From: Erigeron canadensis
Taxonomy: Eukaryota; Streptophyta; Magnoliopsida; Asterales; Asteraceae
Reading direction: 5' to 3'
NCBI RefSeq assembly: GCF_010389155.1
Contig: NC_057761.1
Location: 50,714,587 to 50,778,586, forward strand
Length of the DNA stretch: 64,000 bases
Shown: one piece after another, positions 24,443-36,389 of the stretch
How positions within the stretch are numbered: the first letter of the stretch is position 1
Layout of the letters: each line of letters opens with the position of its first letter
The notes under the pieces: model-generated
Seen by the model: only the letters and a program-made list of their open reading frames with translations
Told to the model about the DNA's origin: nothing
Databases searched by the model: none
Program-made: the position numbers and the translations under genes

Positions 24443-27260
24443 ATACGAAAAAAAAGATATGATCTGATCACTCTTTATCCAACAGTTTTATCAATAAAAA
24501 ACCACCTCTTCAAAGTTTTCTTATCAGTAGTGTGGGGTGAGCTTTCCATTAAACACAAGCTTCCTGAAATCTGAAACACAGAATCGGCATTCTTAATGAG
24601 TATTGCATTACGCTTAATTAAACACAAAATTTCTTTTCAAGTTATTAGACTTTGAAAGTTGGCATACATCATTTTCAGATGTGAAGCATAGACTTGCAAA
24701 AATATTTGCTCTTCAAACAACAGCAACTTGAAATTTATTCTACCTGAGGCACAAGAACAAAGGTAAATAATTTATACTACAAAAGCATCTTGTTTTTTTT
24801 TTATTAAAACAAGTGGTAAAATTTATAAGATAAAAACATGATAATGACATTCTTAAAGTTTATGTGCATTAAAGCCAAAAACAATGTTCTTTTAATTATT
24901 ATAATGAGCACAAAGTTGAGTGCACTTCTGAGAAAGCTATGTCAATAAAATCAGTATTGTTTCAGAAAGTTAAAGCTGGCTTTAACTACTATAAGAACAA
25001 TGAAAAGTACTGAATTTGGAAGTATAATTTAACTTAGTAAGATGTTATACTTCAATCATTGCTTATAAAACTTATATGCTTTGTATAGAGAATAGGAATG
25101 CATATGCCCACCATGGGCTCCATATATGTCCCAACTTCATATATAAAATTATATTCATTTATATCTTTTAGACAAAATAAATCCAAGTGAAAGGACTTTC
25201 ATATCAAAGCAAATCAACTTTTAACTATATCTTTGAGATGAATTAATATGCAGATTCAAAGAATATATATTGTGTTGATGCCTCAAAGATTTCCAAATGA
25301 GCATAACATATGATGAAAGTTGGATAAATTATTCCCTTTTTCACAAATCTGTAGAAGTGTAAAACTTGGCACATGTGAAAAGAAATTATCTTTTATTAAT
25401 GCTATGCTAATAGCTACATGAGTATGTATGTCAGTTTTGACAACAAAATGACATACTTTGTTCAATACTTGTAACAAAAGGCATGAAGTTCAATACCTTT
25501 GTATGAAACTCTATAAACCCAGTAATTAATTAAGATTACTTCCAAGGTCACCTAATTAAACAAATTCATACTACAGAAGAAAACAGAATACTAACTTAAA
25601 TTATTTCAACTTTCCAAAATAATATAAGCCGTCGACAGATAATACAGCCCATAAACTATCCTTCAGATTAGAAATCCTATCCATAAGGCTCAATTTAAGA
25701 TTAACATGCGGATTAAAAACATGTTTTGTACTTTAAATGTTGGATCAGAAGTAGATCCAGTCTCCAAAGATTCCATTATTAATTTTAATATTAATATTTA
25801 TAATATAAACAAAAGTAGCATACTGTGCTAAAAGATCCAGCAAAGTAGGAAACATATAATCTATTCAACAAAACAGGTTGAAACTCAAACTAATCACTTA
25901 TATATATAAGCACAAATTAATTCCCAAAAGAGCTTGATTAATATTACTTTAATTTTTTCCATAAATGTTGAGCAGTGTCTTCACACATGTCACATGACCC
26001 TAATATGGACCCTACAAAGTAGGAAGCATGTAATTTCTTCATGGATCTACTTAGCTATAGCCATCATAATATATATGAGTTGAAAGATCATTTAAATTAA
26101 ATAATAACTATAAGAACATAATTAACTTCATAAAGAGAATACTTTGTTAATTAAAATATAGCGATATGAGTCAGGTATCACCATGTTCTTTTTCTTGATG
26201 TGACTTCGCAACTACCATTACCCGCAACCCTCGTGCCTTCAATATGTTTAATACCATTAAAATTTTTAAATACAATATAATTAAAATCATATATACTTGT
26301 CCAATATATTCACGATCACACTTAATATTAAATAGCGATATGTTCATCTGAATTCAACTTGATACGTCCTGTTATTGGACATTTTTGTTTTTCAAACGAT
26401 CTATTGTACGTATTAAACAGTGTATGGTTGGCTAATTATTAGTTAACCGACGCTTTTTTTCTCTGACATGTCAACCATATACGTTGGCATCTAGATATAG
26501 ATGTGGTAAAATATGTTCACCTTGATATATTTTGCTATTGTGCACATATATTTATTTTAGTTAGATATTCAATCACCTATTCATTCAACGCGTAACTGAT
26601 CATTTTTGGATATGTCATAGATATACTTTACCACGTCATCATAATCGGTGTTAATAGTATTACAACTCAGAAGAATAAGAACTTCGATACACATAATGAT
26701 ACCTTAAAGGTCAAATTCACATAATATATAACGAACACCATGATATAAATATGGAGCTAAACAAACTATAATAATATTAGACTTGATGAATATATAATAT
26801 AGAGATATAAAATAAAATAAATAAAAATATTAGAAAACTAATATATATACACCTTTTCCTAATAAATTTGGTAACAAGGTAGCTAGCAGATTTCCAAATA
26901 TATTAAAAGAGAAATTATAGGAGTTTCTAAACCACAACAGGAAAATATGTCAAAGAAACACAAACAAGATATGAATAACATTCAATATGTATACAACAAC
27001 CGACAAACAAGTACATCCTATATACGACAGGCATTACCATTAAACTTCAATTATATGTTCAAAAACAATAATAATTTATGTTGTCAAAATCAACATAAAA
27101 CACACACACACAAACAAGAAACATATATGCATATATATATATATAACAAACACAATTTTAGATCTCAATTGATCAATTATAATAAAATGTAACCACAATG
27201 ACATGCGTAATGGAAATAATAAATTAGGTTAAAAATATACAGTATATATAAATACGTACC
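24443..27260 (-). other. Intron in the TPP 5' leader
   Basis: The donor CAG|GTACGTATTTATATA reads on the - strand from 27260. The acceptor TTTCGTATAG lies just before CTATTTAATCACATG at about 24442. The interior is AT-rich with no gene. Additional non-coding leader exons inside (for example near 24.5 kb) cannot be excluded. Long leader introns in plants often enhance expression. Confidence 0.6.
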
Positions 27261-27445
27261 TGATTGTGAGAATTGAATGAAGGAGAAAAACTGTAATTAG
27301 GAAGGAATTCGCCAAAAGAAAGAATGGTGATTTATTATTAGTTAGAAAAAAAGAAAAATGTAGGTATGAATGGGATAGAGAGAGAAAGAGAAATAGAAAG
27401 AAAAGGGGAGAAATGGGAGGGAGATGGAGGATGGTATTTATAGAG
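27261..27445 (-). promoter_or_regulatory. TPP promoter core and first leader exon
   Basis: TATAAATA on the - strand (27435-27442) is a textbook TATA box. A purine/pyrimidine-biased leader (TCTCTCTCTATCCC, CTCCTTCATTC) follows and ends at the donor near 27261. The expected transcription start is roughly 27405-27410. Inferred from signals only. Confidence 0.6.
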
Positions 27446-30400
27446 TTTGATAGGCCCAGAAAAAGACGTGTTCAACAAGGCAACTTGCCCTCCATTTCCA
27501 TTCTGTGATTTCTTTCCTTTATTATTTATGTAATTTCTTTTATTAACACAATCGTACCATCAATTATATTATCCTATCAAATTTTTAACACTAAATTATT
27601 TTAGCTAATCTTAATCATATCTTCTTAATTTTATCTTCCTAATCTTAATCTTATCTTATATATTGTAAAACAATTTACCTATTAATCACAACTCTTAATT
27701 CTTTAAAATTTTACACTATTTTATCTTTCATCACAAATTTACACGTTAACACAATGTTAAAATAGTTAATAATACTTTACTACATAATGTCAATACAAAT
27801 TAATATTTATATCAATAGATTTAAATTAGTAAATAAAAGATAGAGGTATTTGGATAGATATAATTGAAAATTTTTTAAAAGATATTTTGAGTAGATGTAA
27901 TGTATTGGTTGAGAATTGTTAAAATTTAAATATATTTTGAGTTTTTTAAAGATAGAAAAAAAAAAAACAAATCGTTTGTTTTATAAGAGTATAAAGATTT
28001 ATTGTTTATAGGTTTACAATAATCTAGATATATATGTATATATTTTAATTATACTACATGTCATTAAGCATTTATTTTATAGACACAGTTACACCATTAT
28101 GTCTTGGCATGAGATTAATAGTCGAAAATATAAACACTTATGTCAATATTTCAATATTACATGTTATTTACTTTAATTGATTATTAATTAAAAATTTTAC
28201 ATTTGAATTTGCTTATTTTTTCGTATATTTTTACAATTGAATTTATAAGGTTTTTCTATAATTTAAACATATATATATATATCTTATTTTGAATATGTTA
28301 TAAACAATCTGTGAATTTGATACGGGTTAAATCTGTGATCTATTTATGTGTTAGCAAACACAGATATATAGCTATTTTGATTTTTGTATACTAGCATGGT
28401 ACCCGCACAATGTGGCGGCAGTGACGGCGGTTTAGTGGTGTCGGTGACGGGTGGTGATGACATCGACAGTTGGTGTTGAGTGGTGTAACCGTGTAAATTG
28501 ATGTAATGGTGATAGTGAAAATATTTTAAAAGATGAGGACTTATTTTAAATTAATTCATTAAGAGCAAATTTGGTAATCTCTAATAACTTTTTTCATAGA
28601 GAATGTTTATTAAAAATAATTTAGTACTTTTGTATTTAACCATTTTTTAACACTTTTCAAAAATAGGAGGTTGATAATTATTAGAAATAAATATAGATTA
28701 GTTAATTAGCGTATCTCCAGCATTAGTAAAAAGTGTAATTATTTGAACTCAAATAATTATAGCTATGTATAATTGATGTAAAATTGTGTCTGGCGGGTGT
28801 TGATGGTGGTAAATGCTAATGCTGGTGGCAACTAGTGGTGTTGGCGATGACGACGGTGTAGTTATCAATGTAATGAAAATTGATGTATGTAAAAGAGGTA
28901 ATATAGTCATTATAGTAGTTAAGGGGTATATGTTATAGTTTATTTCATATAAGGTATTTTTTGGTAGACCGTTGATTTTAGATGATAAGTGTGTCGAATT
29001 TATAGGAGAAACTTAGGTGAAGAGAGAGGGTCAATCGACCTTTGACGTACAATCGATGGTTGTATAGTAGTGTGACATAAGTCAATTATTTTATGTAAAG
29101 GCATAACCCGAGATGATATTAAGATAACTATGAGATGATTATCTGGTTGATGTTGTTATGCATATGCATGAATATGATCTTTCTGTTACTGTGTAACATC
29201 AATTGTTAATGTTTGATGATATTAATGGCAACTCTAAATATGTGAAAAAGAAAAGAAATAGTTTGAAAACAAAGATAAAAAAAAAAAAAGATTATGGTTA
29301 TGTTATTTGTATTTTTTTTTAATTAAATGAAAAGTGAAAGAAAGAGAATGATTCATCCCAAATCACTTAAAAAAGATAAAATATTACTCATAAATTCTTC
29401 CTTTTATCAATTTTATTTTTAATTGGTGTTGATCATTTGTTTGTAATAAGAGATCTAGCTTACGTACGTTGTCTAAAGTGGTCCTCATTATCTTTTTATG
29501 TTTAAAAAAACTTAAAAATACATAATATAGTTTTTTCTTCTCCATTTCTTTCCTTTCTCTTTAATTATAAAATTTTTTAAATATGTGTTATTATTAATTT
29601 TTTTTTTACAAATAAATTTCGTAAAAGTTACTTTTGATCTATTTAAAATAGACCGGAACATGGAAAATAGAACGGAACGGTTGGTCGCTTTTCCGACTAT
29701 CACGGCTGCGGGATATTCTAGATCCACGGGCTTCATGCTCACACGTGACTACCACTACTTTTTCTATTTCTTTTGACCTTTTTGACTCCATGTTTTTTCT
29801 TTTGTTTTAATATTCATTTCGTATTTGTTGTATGCAGTCTTACAGAAGTTGCATCGTTCATCAAACATCTATATTGCATTTATTTTGTGACCGAAAATGG
29901 GATTAATTCAAAAATTAAAAATAAAGTATTATTTTGAAACAAAATTTTTATTTACATATATAAATTTTTATTTACTCATACTTATTATTATAAAATTAAA
30001 CATTAAATAAAAATAAATAGATTGATTGATACTTTGAGTTTTAAGCTAGATTCAAATCTTGATGTGGATGAAAATGCTCCAAGGACTTTGATCGGTCTAG
30101 CGTAGATTCGATTGAAATAGGAGCTGCTTCGATTTGATCTCATGTCAAATTAGATATATGAATAGTCAATGCCGTTAATTAAGCTCAAATTTACCATTTA
30201 GTAGAAAAACCAAAAACACAAACTATTATGAATTATTAGTTGTATCTTGGTCAATTCACTTAAATGATCCAAATGGGAAGAATAGGTTAAACAAATTTTG
30301 GCAATTCGCTTGGATAAGAAATAACTTGTAAGTAAATACTGTTGTATACAAATTGTTTGGTGATGAACTGTTAGTAGAAATGTAGAATATTTAAACTTAA

Positions 30401-31329
30401 TAAATATGTTGGGAAATTTTGTAATGGATCAGTTCAGTGAACACTTTCTCGTGTAAAAATGAGGTCCAATCGTATAAAACAAAAAAGAAAAAAGTTCAAA
30501 ACTGGGCATATATTTTAGGAAAAAAGGGGGGAAAAAAACTATAAATTTATCATTTCAAAAGAGTTGAATTCAAAACCTTTAGATATATAAAAATATAGAT
30601 AAAATTAACCAATTAACTTGATTAATAATTTAATATCATGTGCAGCAAATATATCAACATGACTATGTTTTAAATAACACATGTATCTATCGTCTATGAC
30701 TCTATGTCCAGCATTAAGGTAGTGTCTGGTGTAAACGCATTGAATCTTACCATTAAACAATACATTATTAGAATCTTGTAACCAATATATATAGCATTTA
30801 ATATAAATATTCACAGACTTTCGAGTAATTTCCGTCGTAGCTTAATTGATTTCGTGCATTTAAGTATATGTTCTTTAAAACAAATAAGATTCTAGAAGCA
30901 CTGCCCTATTTTCAAACACAAAATTAAAGATTCTTGAATCTAATTGTACTTGCTGGTCAAGCACAAATAATGTAATTGGAAAATTTTACGCATAAAAAGT
31001 CGTTGATTGGAAATTAACAAGCATATTATTGACCCATTCACTTTAAATGTTAATGTTTGACGCATCATTTACGTTTAATTACAGGAGGCTATATATTTAC
31101 GTCTAGATTTTGTTAGCAATCATCGTAAGTATGTCACCTACGTGGTTGTATGGGCGTATATGCCTATATGGTTTGATCGGTACTAATGCGTACAGTTTCA
31201 AATCAGTACGCCTAATTATACACCAAAGACACTCTTATGAGTGGCGCATAGAAGATGTTTCCGTCAAAGAATGTCACGTGGCATTCTCTATTAGATAGTG
31301 TCATCTCTCATTCTTGCTTATAATTATTA
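27446..31329. other. Gene-free spacer upstream of TPP
   Basis: Very AT-rich. The only element resolved is the short Helitron at 28391-28697. Frames near 29.5-29.8 kb and 31.1-31.3 kb show no domain. Confidence 0.55.
28391..28697 (-). mobile_element. Short non-autonomous Helitron, 307 bp
   Basis: Read on the - strand it begins TCTATATTTATTTC at 28697 after an A. It has a CCACC/CCGTC-rich 3' third, then ACATTGTGCGGGTACCATG and CTAG at 28394-28391, followed by T. So it sits between A and T, as Helitrons do. The sequence is the reverse complement of the units at 17281-17850 (ATTACATCAA, CCACTCAACACC). It has no coding capacity. Confidence 0.75.
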
Positions 31330-32747
31330 AGGGAGGGAGCCGAGGGTTCATCCCTCTCATCTTTTTCTAACTACTCAATTAAATTACTTTACCTCATTTT
31401 AACCTTTCAATTTTTTTTTTTAACCTTTTTTTAATGACAACCGAAACTCTCAACCTTTTATTCACATTTTAATAATTTATCTTTAACATTATAAACTTTA
31501 CATAATTAACTCTTTTAATTATAACTAACCAATTATATAAAGAAAACACATACATTTCATTTAGCGATTAAAAATTTAAAGATACAAAACATAAAATAAA
31601 ATAAAAACACATACATTTTATTACGAATAAAAAAGACTACAAAAATAAATCGGCAATGGTATTGGTTGAGCCATCGGGTCGTCGAGATGGGATAAATTTA
31701 GTCTCCCAACATGCTCTGTAAGATCATATCGAAGACGATGATGAACATCTTCATCTTCTATCTCATCCACTGCATCGTGGTTATAAACCACTTGAACTCC
31801 CGTATCCACAATACGAACCGGTGATATTGTCCTTCCATCATCCTTTATAATCATTTTGTGCAATATAATATACGCGTGCACGATGTTAGTAATCTTGTCG
31901 ACCGTCATCGCTCGCATTGGCCGACTCAAAATCCCCCATTTTCCTTTCAAAACACCAAAAGCTCGCTCTACATCCTTTCTTGCTGATTTTTTGAACTTTC
32001 TTGAACTTCTTGTCATTTGTTTCAGTCGGATATGGCATTGCCTTGACATGAGTCGCCCACCTAGGATAGATTCATCGGTAAGATAGTATCACTAACAATC
32101 TTTAAAAACAACCTTTGACTCATTCAAAATCTTTCACGAAACCAAATCGGGCCAAACTTTGGGTTTTCAACAAAGTAGTCATGCATAAGCGTTTCGTGAG
32201 CTTATTCCCGAAACCGCTCGATGTAGGCGCGGGTTTCGGTTGAGCTTGTCGTGTCGTCTTTAACCATGTCAAGAACACTTTGCAAAAAAGGTAGGCTACT
32301 ACCGTGGATAAATTCGGAAACGACAAAGGAATTGAAAATTCCAAAGCCCTCTTCGGACGATGTTGATGATGAAGATAATGGATCCATATGATGAAAATAT
32401 GTTAATATTTGTATTTGAATTGAGAAATATAGAGTAAAAATGGTGTTTGGTTGTGTTTTTTGTAGAATAGATTTGGTCATATATATATATATATAGAAAT
32501 TTAAAAAAAAAGAAATTTCTCAGACATGTCATTTTACCCCTTGGAGCGTCCAAATTTACACTGGCAGTCCGTTGAAAATGTTTCATTTCGCCCCCCTGTC
32601 GCCTAAAGTTTGTCTTCAACCCTCCGCGAGCTAGAAGCTCGCTCCGCCATCTCACACCCCAGCTCGCGATGGTGGCATCCATTACTCCCTGAACTCGCTC
32701 CATTCCTCTTGAACTCGTCGGCTAACTCACGATCGACTCCTTCCCCC
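31330..32747 (-). mobile_element. Internally deleted PIF/Harbinger element
   Basis: Contains N- and C-terminal parts of a Harbinger transposase. The left end AGGGAGGGAGCCGAG after TTA (31327-31329) and the right end CCTTCCCCC before TTA (32748-32750) are imperfect inverted repeats, with TTA as the usual 3-bp target. The ends are tentative. No Myb-like ORF2 partner was seen. Confidence 0.6.
31621..32387 (-). pseudogene. PIF/Harbinger (HARBI1/ALP1-like) transposase, deleted and frameshifted
   Basis: It starts at ATG 32387 (MDPLSSSSTSSEEGFG). The N-terminal part holds YIERFRE, a stop, then AHETLMHDYFVENPKFGPIW, the typical plant Harbinger entry region. Then VGRL-type sequence jumps to a late segment ([11 protein letters not shown]). 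After another frameshift comes [20 protein letters not shown] and AYIILHKMIIKDD, the end of the DDE_Tnp_4 domain. Most of the catalytic core between these parts is missing. It is a relic and cannot transpose by itself. Confidence 0.85.
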
Positions 32748-32911
32748 TTACCATATGTACGTGACATAGAGGGCTATATTCTACGTAAATGTATCTAAAT
32801 TTTTTTCCGTTTACTTGGGCTAATTTTATTAAACCCTAAGGACTGTATGTGGTATTAACATTTGTACGCCACACGATATGGTCGATATATATCTATGGGG
32901 AAAGGGAATAT

Positions 32912-33058
32912 GAGGCTGTAAGACACCTAAGTTGGGTGAAAAAACCCTCACATACCTTTTTTTAAACCATAAAAATCATAGCGGACCAAACATTTTATTC
33001 AAAATATTAAAATATTGGTATGTGATGGGTTTCTCACCCAAGTAGGGTGCATAACACC
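32912..33058. mobile_element. MITE, about 147 bp, with 40-bp imperfect inverted repeats
   Basis: The left arm includes AAGTTGGGTGAAAAAACCCT and CACATACC. The right arm includes GGTATGTGATGGGTTTCTCA and CCCAAGTAGGG. The arms pair over about 40 bp with an AT-rich loop between. It lies just before the (TATC)n array. Confidence 0.7.
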
Positions 33059-33072
33059 CCCATACTTACTTT

Positions 33073-33073
<1 letters not shown>

Positions 33074-33168
<95 letters not shown>
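33074..33168. repeat. (TATC)n microsatellite, about 24 units
   Basis: Uninterrupted TATC repeats over about 95 bases. Uninterrupted arrays of this length are usually length-polymorphic. Confidence 0.97.
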
Positions 33169-33659
33169 ACCTTATTTTGAGAACCCATTTTTTTTTGTAA
33201 GAACCATAAAAACTCCTAAATTTCATATTGGATCACTTGTTTGGTCAAAGAACCGCATGGTCCTCCGATCGAAACAAGGAGGGGGTTTTGACCGATTCAT
33301 TGGCGATTCCCTATCGGTGTAAAGCTTTGAGAAACTTAACGCCACAAGATCGGGTGTGTTTGTGTTGGCGGTGGAGACGACTCCGTAAAGAAGACGACCT
33401 TTGGTGTTCGGGTGAATGAGGCTTAGTATCTCATAGTATGAACTTAATGCCTTTATTCGTGAGGGGATGACCTCTTTATATAGGACTAACTTATCTTGGG
33501 GAATAAGTTAGGGTTTTTAGGGGGATACCCTCGTGTTTTGGGTACAAGATATGGTAGACATGTTTATGGGATTTACATGCCATATTATAGATATATTATA
33601 ATAATAAAAGATAAGGAAACGTACATTTTCTTTAGGAGGAAGCAAATAAGAGATTTCCT

Positions 33660-33800
33660 CCATATTTGGCGGAGCTCCGTACTGACGGAGTGAGCTCCGG
33701 TGAGCTTCGTAATCCTGACGGAGGTGAGCTCTGTGAGCTCCGTAATTCTGGCAGAAAACATCCTTAAGCATCCTTCGTAATACGGAGGTAGAGCTCCGTA
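33660..33800. repeat. Cluster of GAGCTCCGTA-like motifs
   Basis: Variants of GAGCTCCGTA recur about six times in 140 bases (GGAGCTCCGTA, GAGCTTCGTAA, GAGCTCTGTG, GAGCTCCGTAAT, AGAGCTCCGTA), some beside their inverse TACGGAG. No array with a fixed period. Origin unknown. Confidence 0.5.
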
Positions 33801-33871
33801 TAGGGTACATCATCACATATGTTGTAGAAGAATTTTTTTTTTCAAAACCTTATATATAGCCGTTTAACACA

Positions 33872-34070
33872 CACTACAAATAATGTTGCATTTGTTCACA
33901 TTTTTAGTTAGCGAGAACAAATTAAAATTTTTGTCACGCTTTTATGTGTGTAAAAATATATATAACTAAAAGTGTGTAGAAATTTTTTCACACAAAAAGT
34001 GTGTAAAATTAAAAGATCACACTTTTTAGTGTGAAGTTTCATAATTATTTTGTCACACCCCATTTGTCCA
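33872..34070. mobile_element. CACTA-like transposon end
   Basis: CACTACAAATAATG begins at 33872, and repeated AGTGTGTAAAA / TTTTACACAC-type motifs follow in both orientations, like the sub-terminal repeats of En/Spm elements. The other end is not identified. Confidence 0.45.
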
Positions 34071-34319
34071 CTTACATGCGACAATCATCAGGAAAAAGAT
34101 TAAACACCGGGAATGAACTCAAACTCACCCTCACCCCGTTATGTAGACACTAAACTCACCCTCATGTCATTTAGGGTATGTTTAGCAAAATTAGCTGGTA
34201 GCTGGTAGCTGTAGATGTAAGCTAATAGCTGAAACTTTTTGTATATAGAGTACTGTACTTGATTTTATATTTATAAACTATACTAGACGTATCCGTAGAT
34301 TGCATGGTTAAAAAGAATA
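34071..34319. other. Spacer with MITE-like relic
   Basis: TAGCTGGTAGCTGGTAGCTG at about 34193-34212 is a motif often seen at ends of plant hAT-type MITEs. No partner end was found. Confidence 0.35.
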
Positions 34320-34650
34320 CTAGATAGATGCCCGCACGATGCGACGGTGATGGTGGTAGCAACGAAGGTATGAGGACGACGACAGTGGTGACGGCGATGT
34401 GCGGCGGTGATGATGGTGGCGGCGTGGTGGCGATGGTGGTGGTAAATGTAAATTAGTTGATGTAAGAGGGATTACTATTGTTCTTTAAGGGTTGTAGGAT
34501 TTATGTTGTAATTTTTTTCATTAAGGGTATTATAGGTAAATAGGTGAATTTGTTGAAATTAGTGAATAAAATTGATGGGTAATATAGTTATTTCAAAATC
34601 TTAATTACTTAAATGGGTAAAATAATTTGTTTTATAAAGTAGTATATATA
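34320..34650 (-). mobile_element. Short Helitron, about 330 bp
   Basis: The - strand 3' end is CGCATCGTGCGGGCATCTAT followed by CTAG (34323-34320) and T. A CCGTC/CCACC-rich stretch precedes it. The 5' end is near 34650 (TATACTACTTTATAAAAC), close to the TCTATACTA starts seen elsewhere, though the TC itself is changed. Confidence 0.65.
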
Positions 34651-34842
34651 TCATTAGCTAAAAATAAAATTCAAAATATATGTCAATCATTAACTATAAA
34701 TGCCACCTAAGACAAAGTTTATCCTCGTTATTTAATGAAGAAATAACTAATAAGATCATAAAATTTCATTAATTAATAAATAAATTTAATAAATTAATAA
34801 CCATTTATATAAGGGTTAAGTGCGAAGACGGAATGTAACTAT

Positions 34843-35059
34843 AACTAAAAAGTTATAGTGTGCACGAATTCAAGTTTGCCTTTATTATATGCTCAAACTT
34901 AGTAAAAATTAATGTTTAGATCATGTAACTTTTTGTGACCGATCAATTCAAAACTTGCACGTGGTAGCTCATATGGGTTGTCATGTATGCCGAACATTTT
35001 TACTAATTTTGTGCATATTATAAAAGTCAACTTGAATTTGTGCATGCTGTAATTTTAGT
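34843..35059. mobile_element. Foldback MITE with about 70-bp inverted repeats
   Basis: CTAAAAAGTTATAGTGTGCA and GAATTCAAGTTTGCC on the left pair with CAACTTGAATTTGTGCATG and TGTAATTTTAG on the right. The pairing extends to TTAGTAAAAAT on both sides. Confidence 0.75.
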
Positions 35060-35062
35060 AAT

Positions 35063-35262
35063 AGGACCCGTCTTTTTTTAGCCATTAAGTACTGAATGTA
35101 TTAAGTGACTGAATGTATAAATAATGGCTGAATGTATTAAGTAAAAAAATTGGTAATTAATGATTATTTTTGTTTGTTAAGTCAAAAAAAGAATATAAAA
35201 TTGGACTGAATTCATCCAGTTCTTAGTTATTAAGTGTATTGAGTAAAAAAAGAATAGGGTCT
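35063..35262. mobile_element. MITE with GGACCC(GT)TCTTTTTTTA ends
   Basis: The left end AGGACCCGTCTTTTTTTA pairs with the right end AAAAAAAGAATAGGGTCTT. The interior has repeated ACTGAATGTATTAAGT, a hallmark of a common plant hAT-like MITE. It abuts the preceding MITE. Confidence 0.7.
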
Positions 35263-35311
35263 TAGTTAGTTATATTCTGTCGCATTTAACCCTTTATATT
35301 AAGGAAATAAT

Positions 35312-35469
35312 AAATCTTCCAACCAAATAGCCTAATAATCCTTTTAATACATTTAAAAGGTGACATGTGGTATCCACTAATTCTCTTTTCTAATCTTGCC
35401 CCCTGATTTTTCCGCATGTCATCATTTCATAGTTAGAAAAATTATTAGGCTATTTGGTTAGGAGGATTA
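35312..35469. mobile_element. Small inverted-repeat element (about 158 bp)
   Basis: CCAACCAAATAGCCTAATAA on the left (from 35319) and TTATTAGGCTATTTGGTTAG on the right (from 35442) form about 30-bp inverted repeats. No coding capacity. Confidence 0.75.
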
Positions 35470-35509
35470 ATCATTTCTTTATTATTAATATTAGATGGAA
35501 AAAAAACCT

Positions 35510-35660
35510 TGAACATGCTTTAACCCAATTGGTTAAATTGTTTGTCTATTCTCCTATTTGTCACAATAACCATGGGTTCGAATCCGATCAGTTGCAAGAC
35601 TATTTATTATTTATAAGTGAAAATATTAACTATATTACACTTAAGCAAACTTTTAAATAC
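35510..35660 (+). mobile_element. tRNA-derived SINE relic
   Basis: A box-A-like TAACCCAATTGGTTAAATTG followed about 45 bases later by box-B GGGTTCGAATCC is the spacing of a polymerase III promoter. No cloverleaf or tRNA acceptor stem, so not a tRNA gene. Confidence 0.55.
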
Positions 35661-35733
35661 AAAATCATATGAAACTGATACTACGAATAAAAAGAAGAGG
35701 TGTTAATGAACCATATCCTCACTTTGTTATGAC

Positions 35734-36381
35734 CACGGGCGGAGCCACAATGGGGGCAATGGAGGCAACTGCCCCCATAAAGTTTTGAAGGCGTAACATA
35801 TTTTTTTTATATATCCTTTTTTACCTCTACATGGATATATAATTGAAGATATGGTTAAAGGAAACAATATCTACTTATAGCCTAGTGGAATTCCCCCAAC
35901 CTTCTAAATAAGAGATTGTGGGTTCAAACCTAGCTTCCGACACTTGAATTTATTATTATTATTATTTTATTTTTTTTTGAAGTTCTATATATATTTTTGT
36001 TTATATGAAATGTCAGTTAGTTTTCCAAATCTACATAAATATTATAATATAATTAAATAAGTTAAGAAAATGAAAGACAATGTAAGTAAATACATCACAA
36101 GGAAAAAATAGCTTTAGTTTTGTTGTTTTCTTTAAATAGAATGTATTTTTAATAAAATTCTTTCACAAAATTATTTCTAATAAATATACGATAATAAGTT
36201 TTCATCATTTTATTGTTTATTTGTTTCCTTTTCATGTATAAATGTGAATTTGTATTTTAACATCTCTTTATAACACATCAAATTTAGTGTGACTAAATTA
36301 TTTATTAGAAACTAGCTTGATACTATACACTTGTAAAAATTTATTTGCCCCCATGTAGAAAAATTTCTTGCTCCGTCCCTG
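35734..36381. mobile_element. hAT-like non-autonomous transposon, 648 bp, with exact 8-bp target duplication
   Basis: GTTATGAC at 35726-35733 and again at 36382-36389 are perfect 8-bp flanks. Terminal inverted repeats are CACGGGCGGAGC (left) and GCTCCGTCCCTG (right), with sub-terminal GGGGGCAA / TTGCCCCC. Eight-base target duplication and CAGGG-type ends fit the hAT superfamily. Inside is a box-A/box-B pair (TAGCCTAGTGG ... GGGTTCAAACC, about 35879-35935), so a tRNA-like module is carried or nested. Confidence 0.85.
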
Positions 36382-36389
36382 GTTATGAC

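Noticed and set aside
29512..29776. Overlapping open frames on both strands
   Set aside because: No domain, no splice or promoter context, AT-rich ends.
33074..33168. CRISPR-like periodic array
   Set aside because: A four-base uninterrupted microsatellite without spacers, in a plant genome.
33015..33322. Open frames reading YLSI repeats
   Set aside because: They are only the translation of the (TATC)n microsatellite.
35518..35590. Possible tRNA gene (box A and box B)
   Set aside because: No acceptor stem or anticodon arm could be paired; best read as SINE relic. The same applies to the box pairs near 19611-19668, 35879-35935 and 61030-61083.
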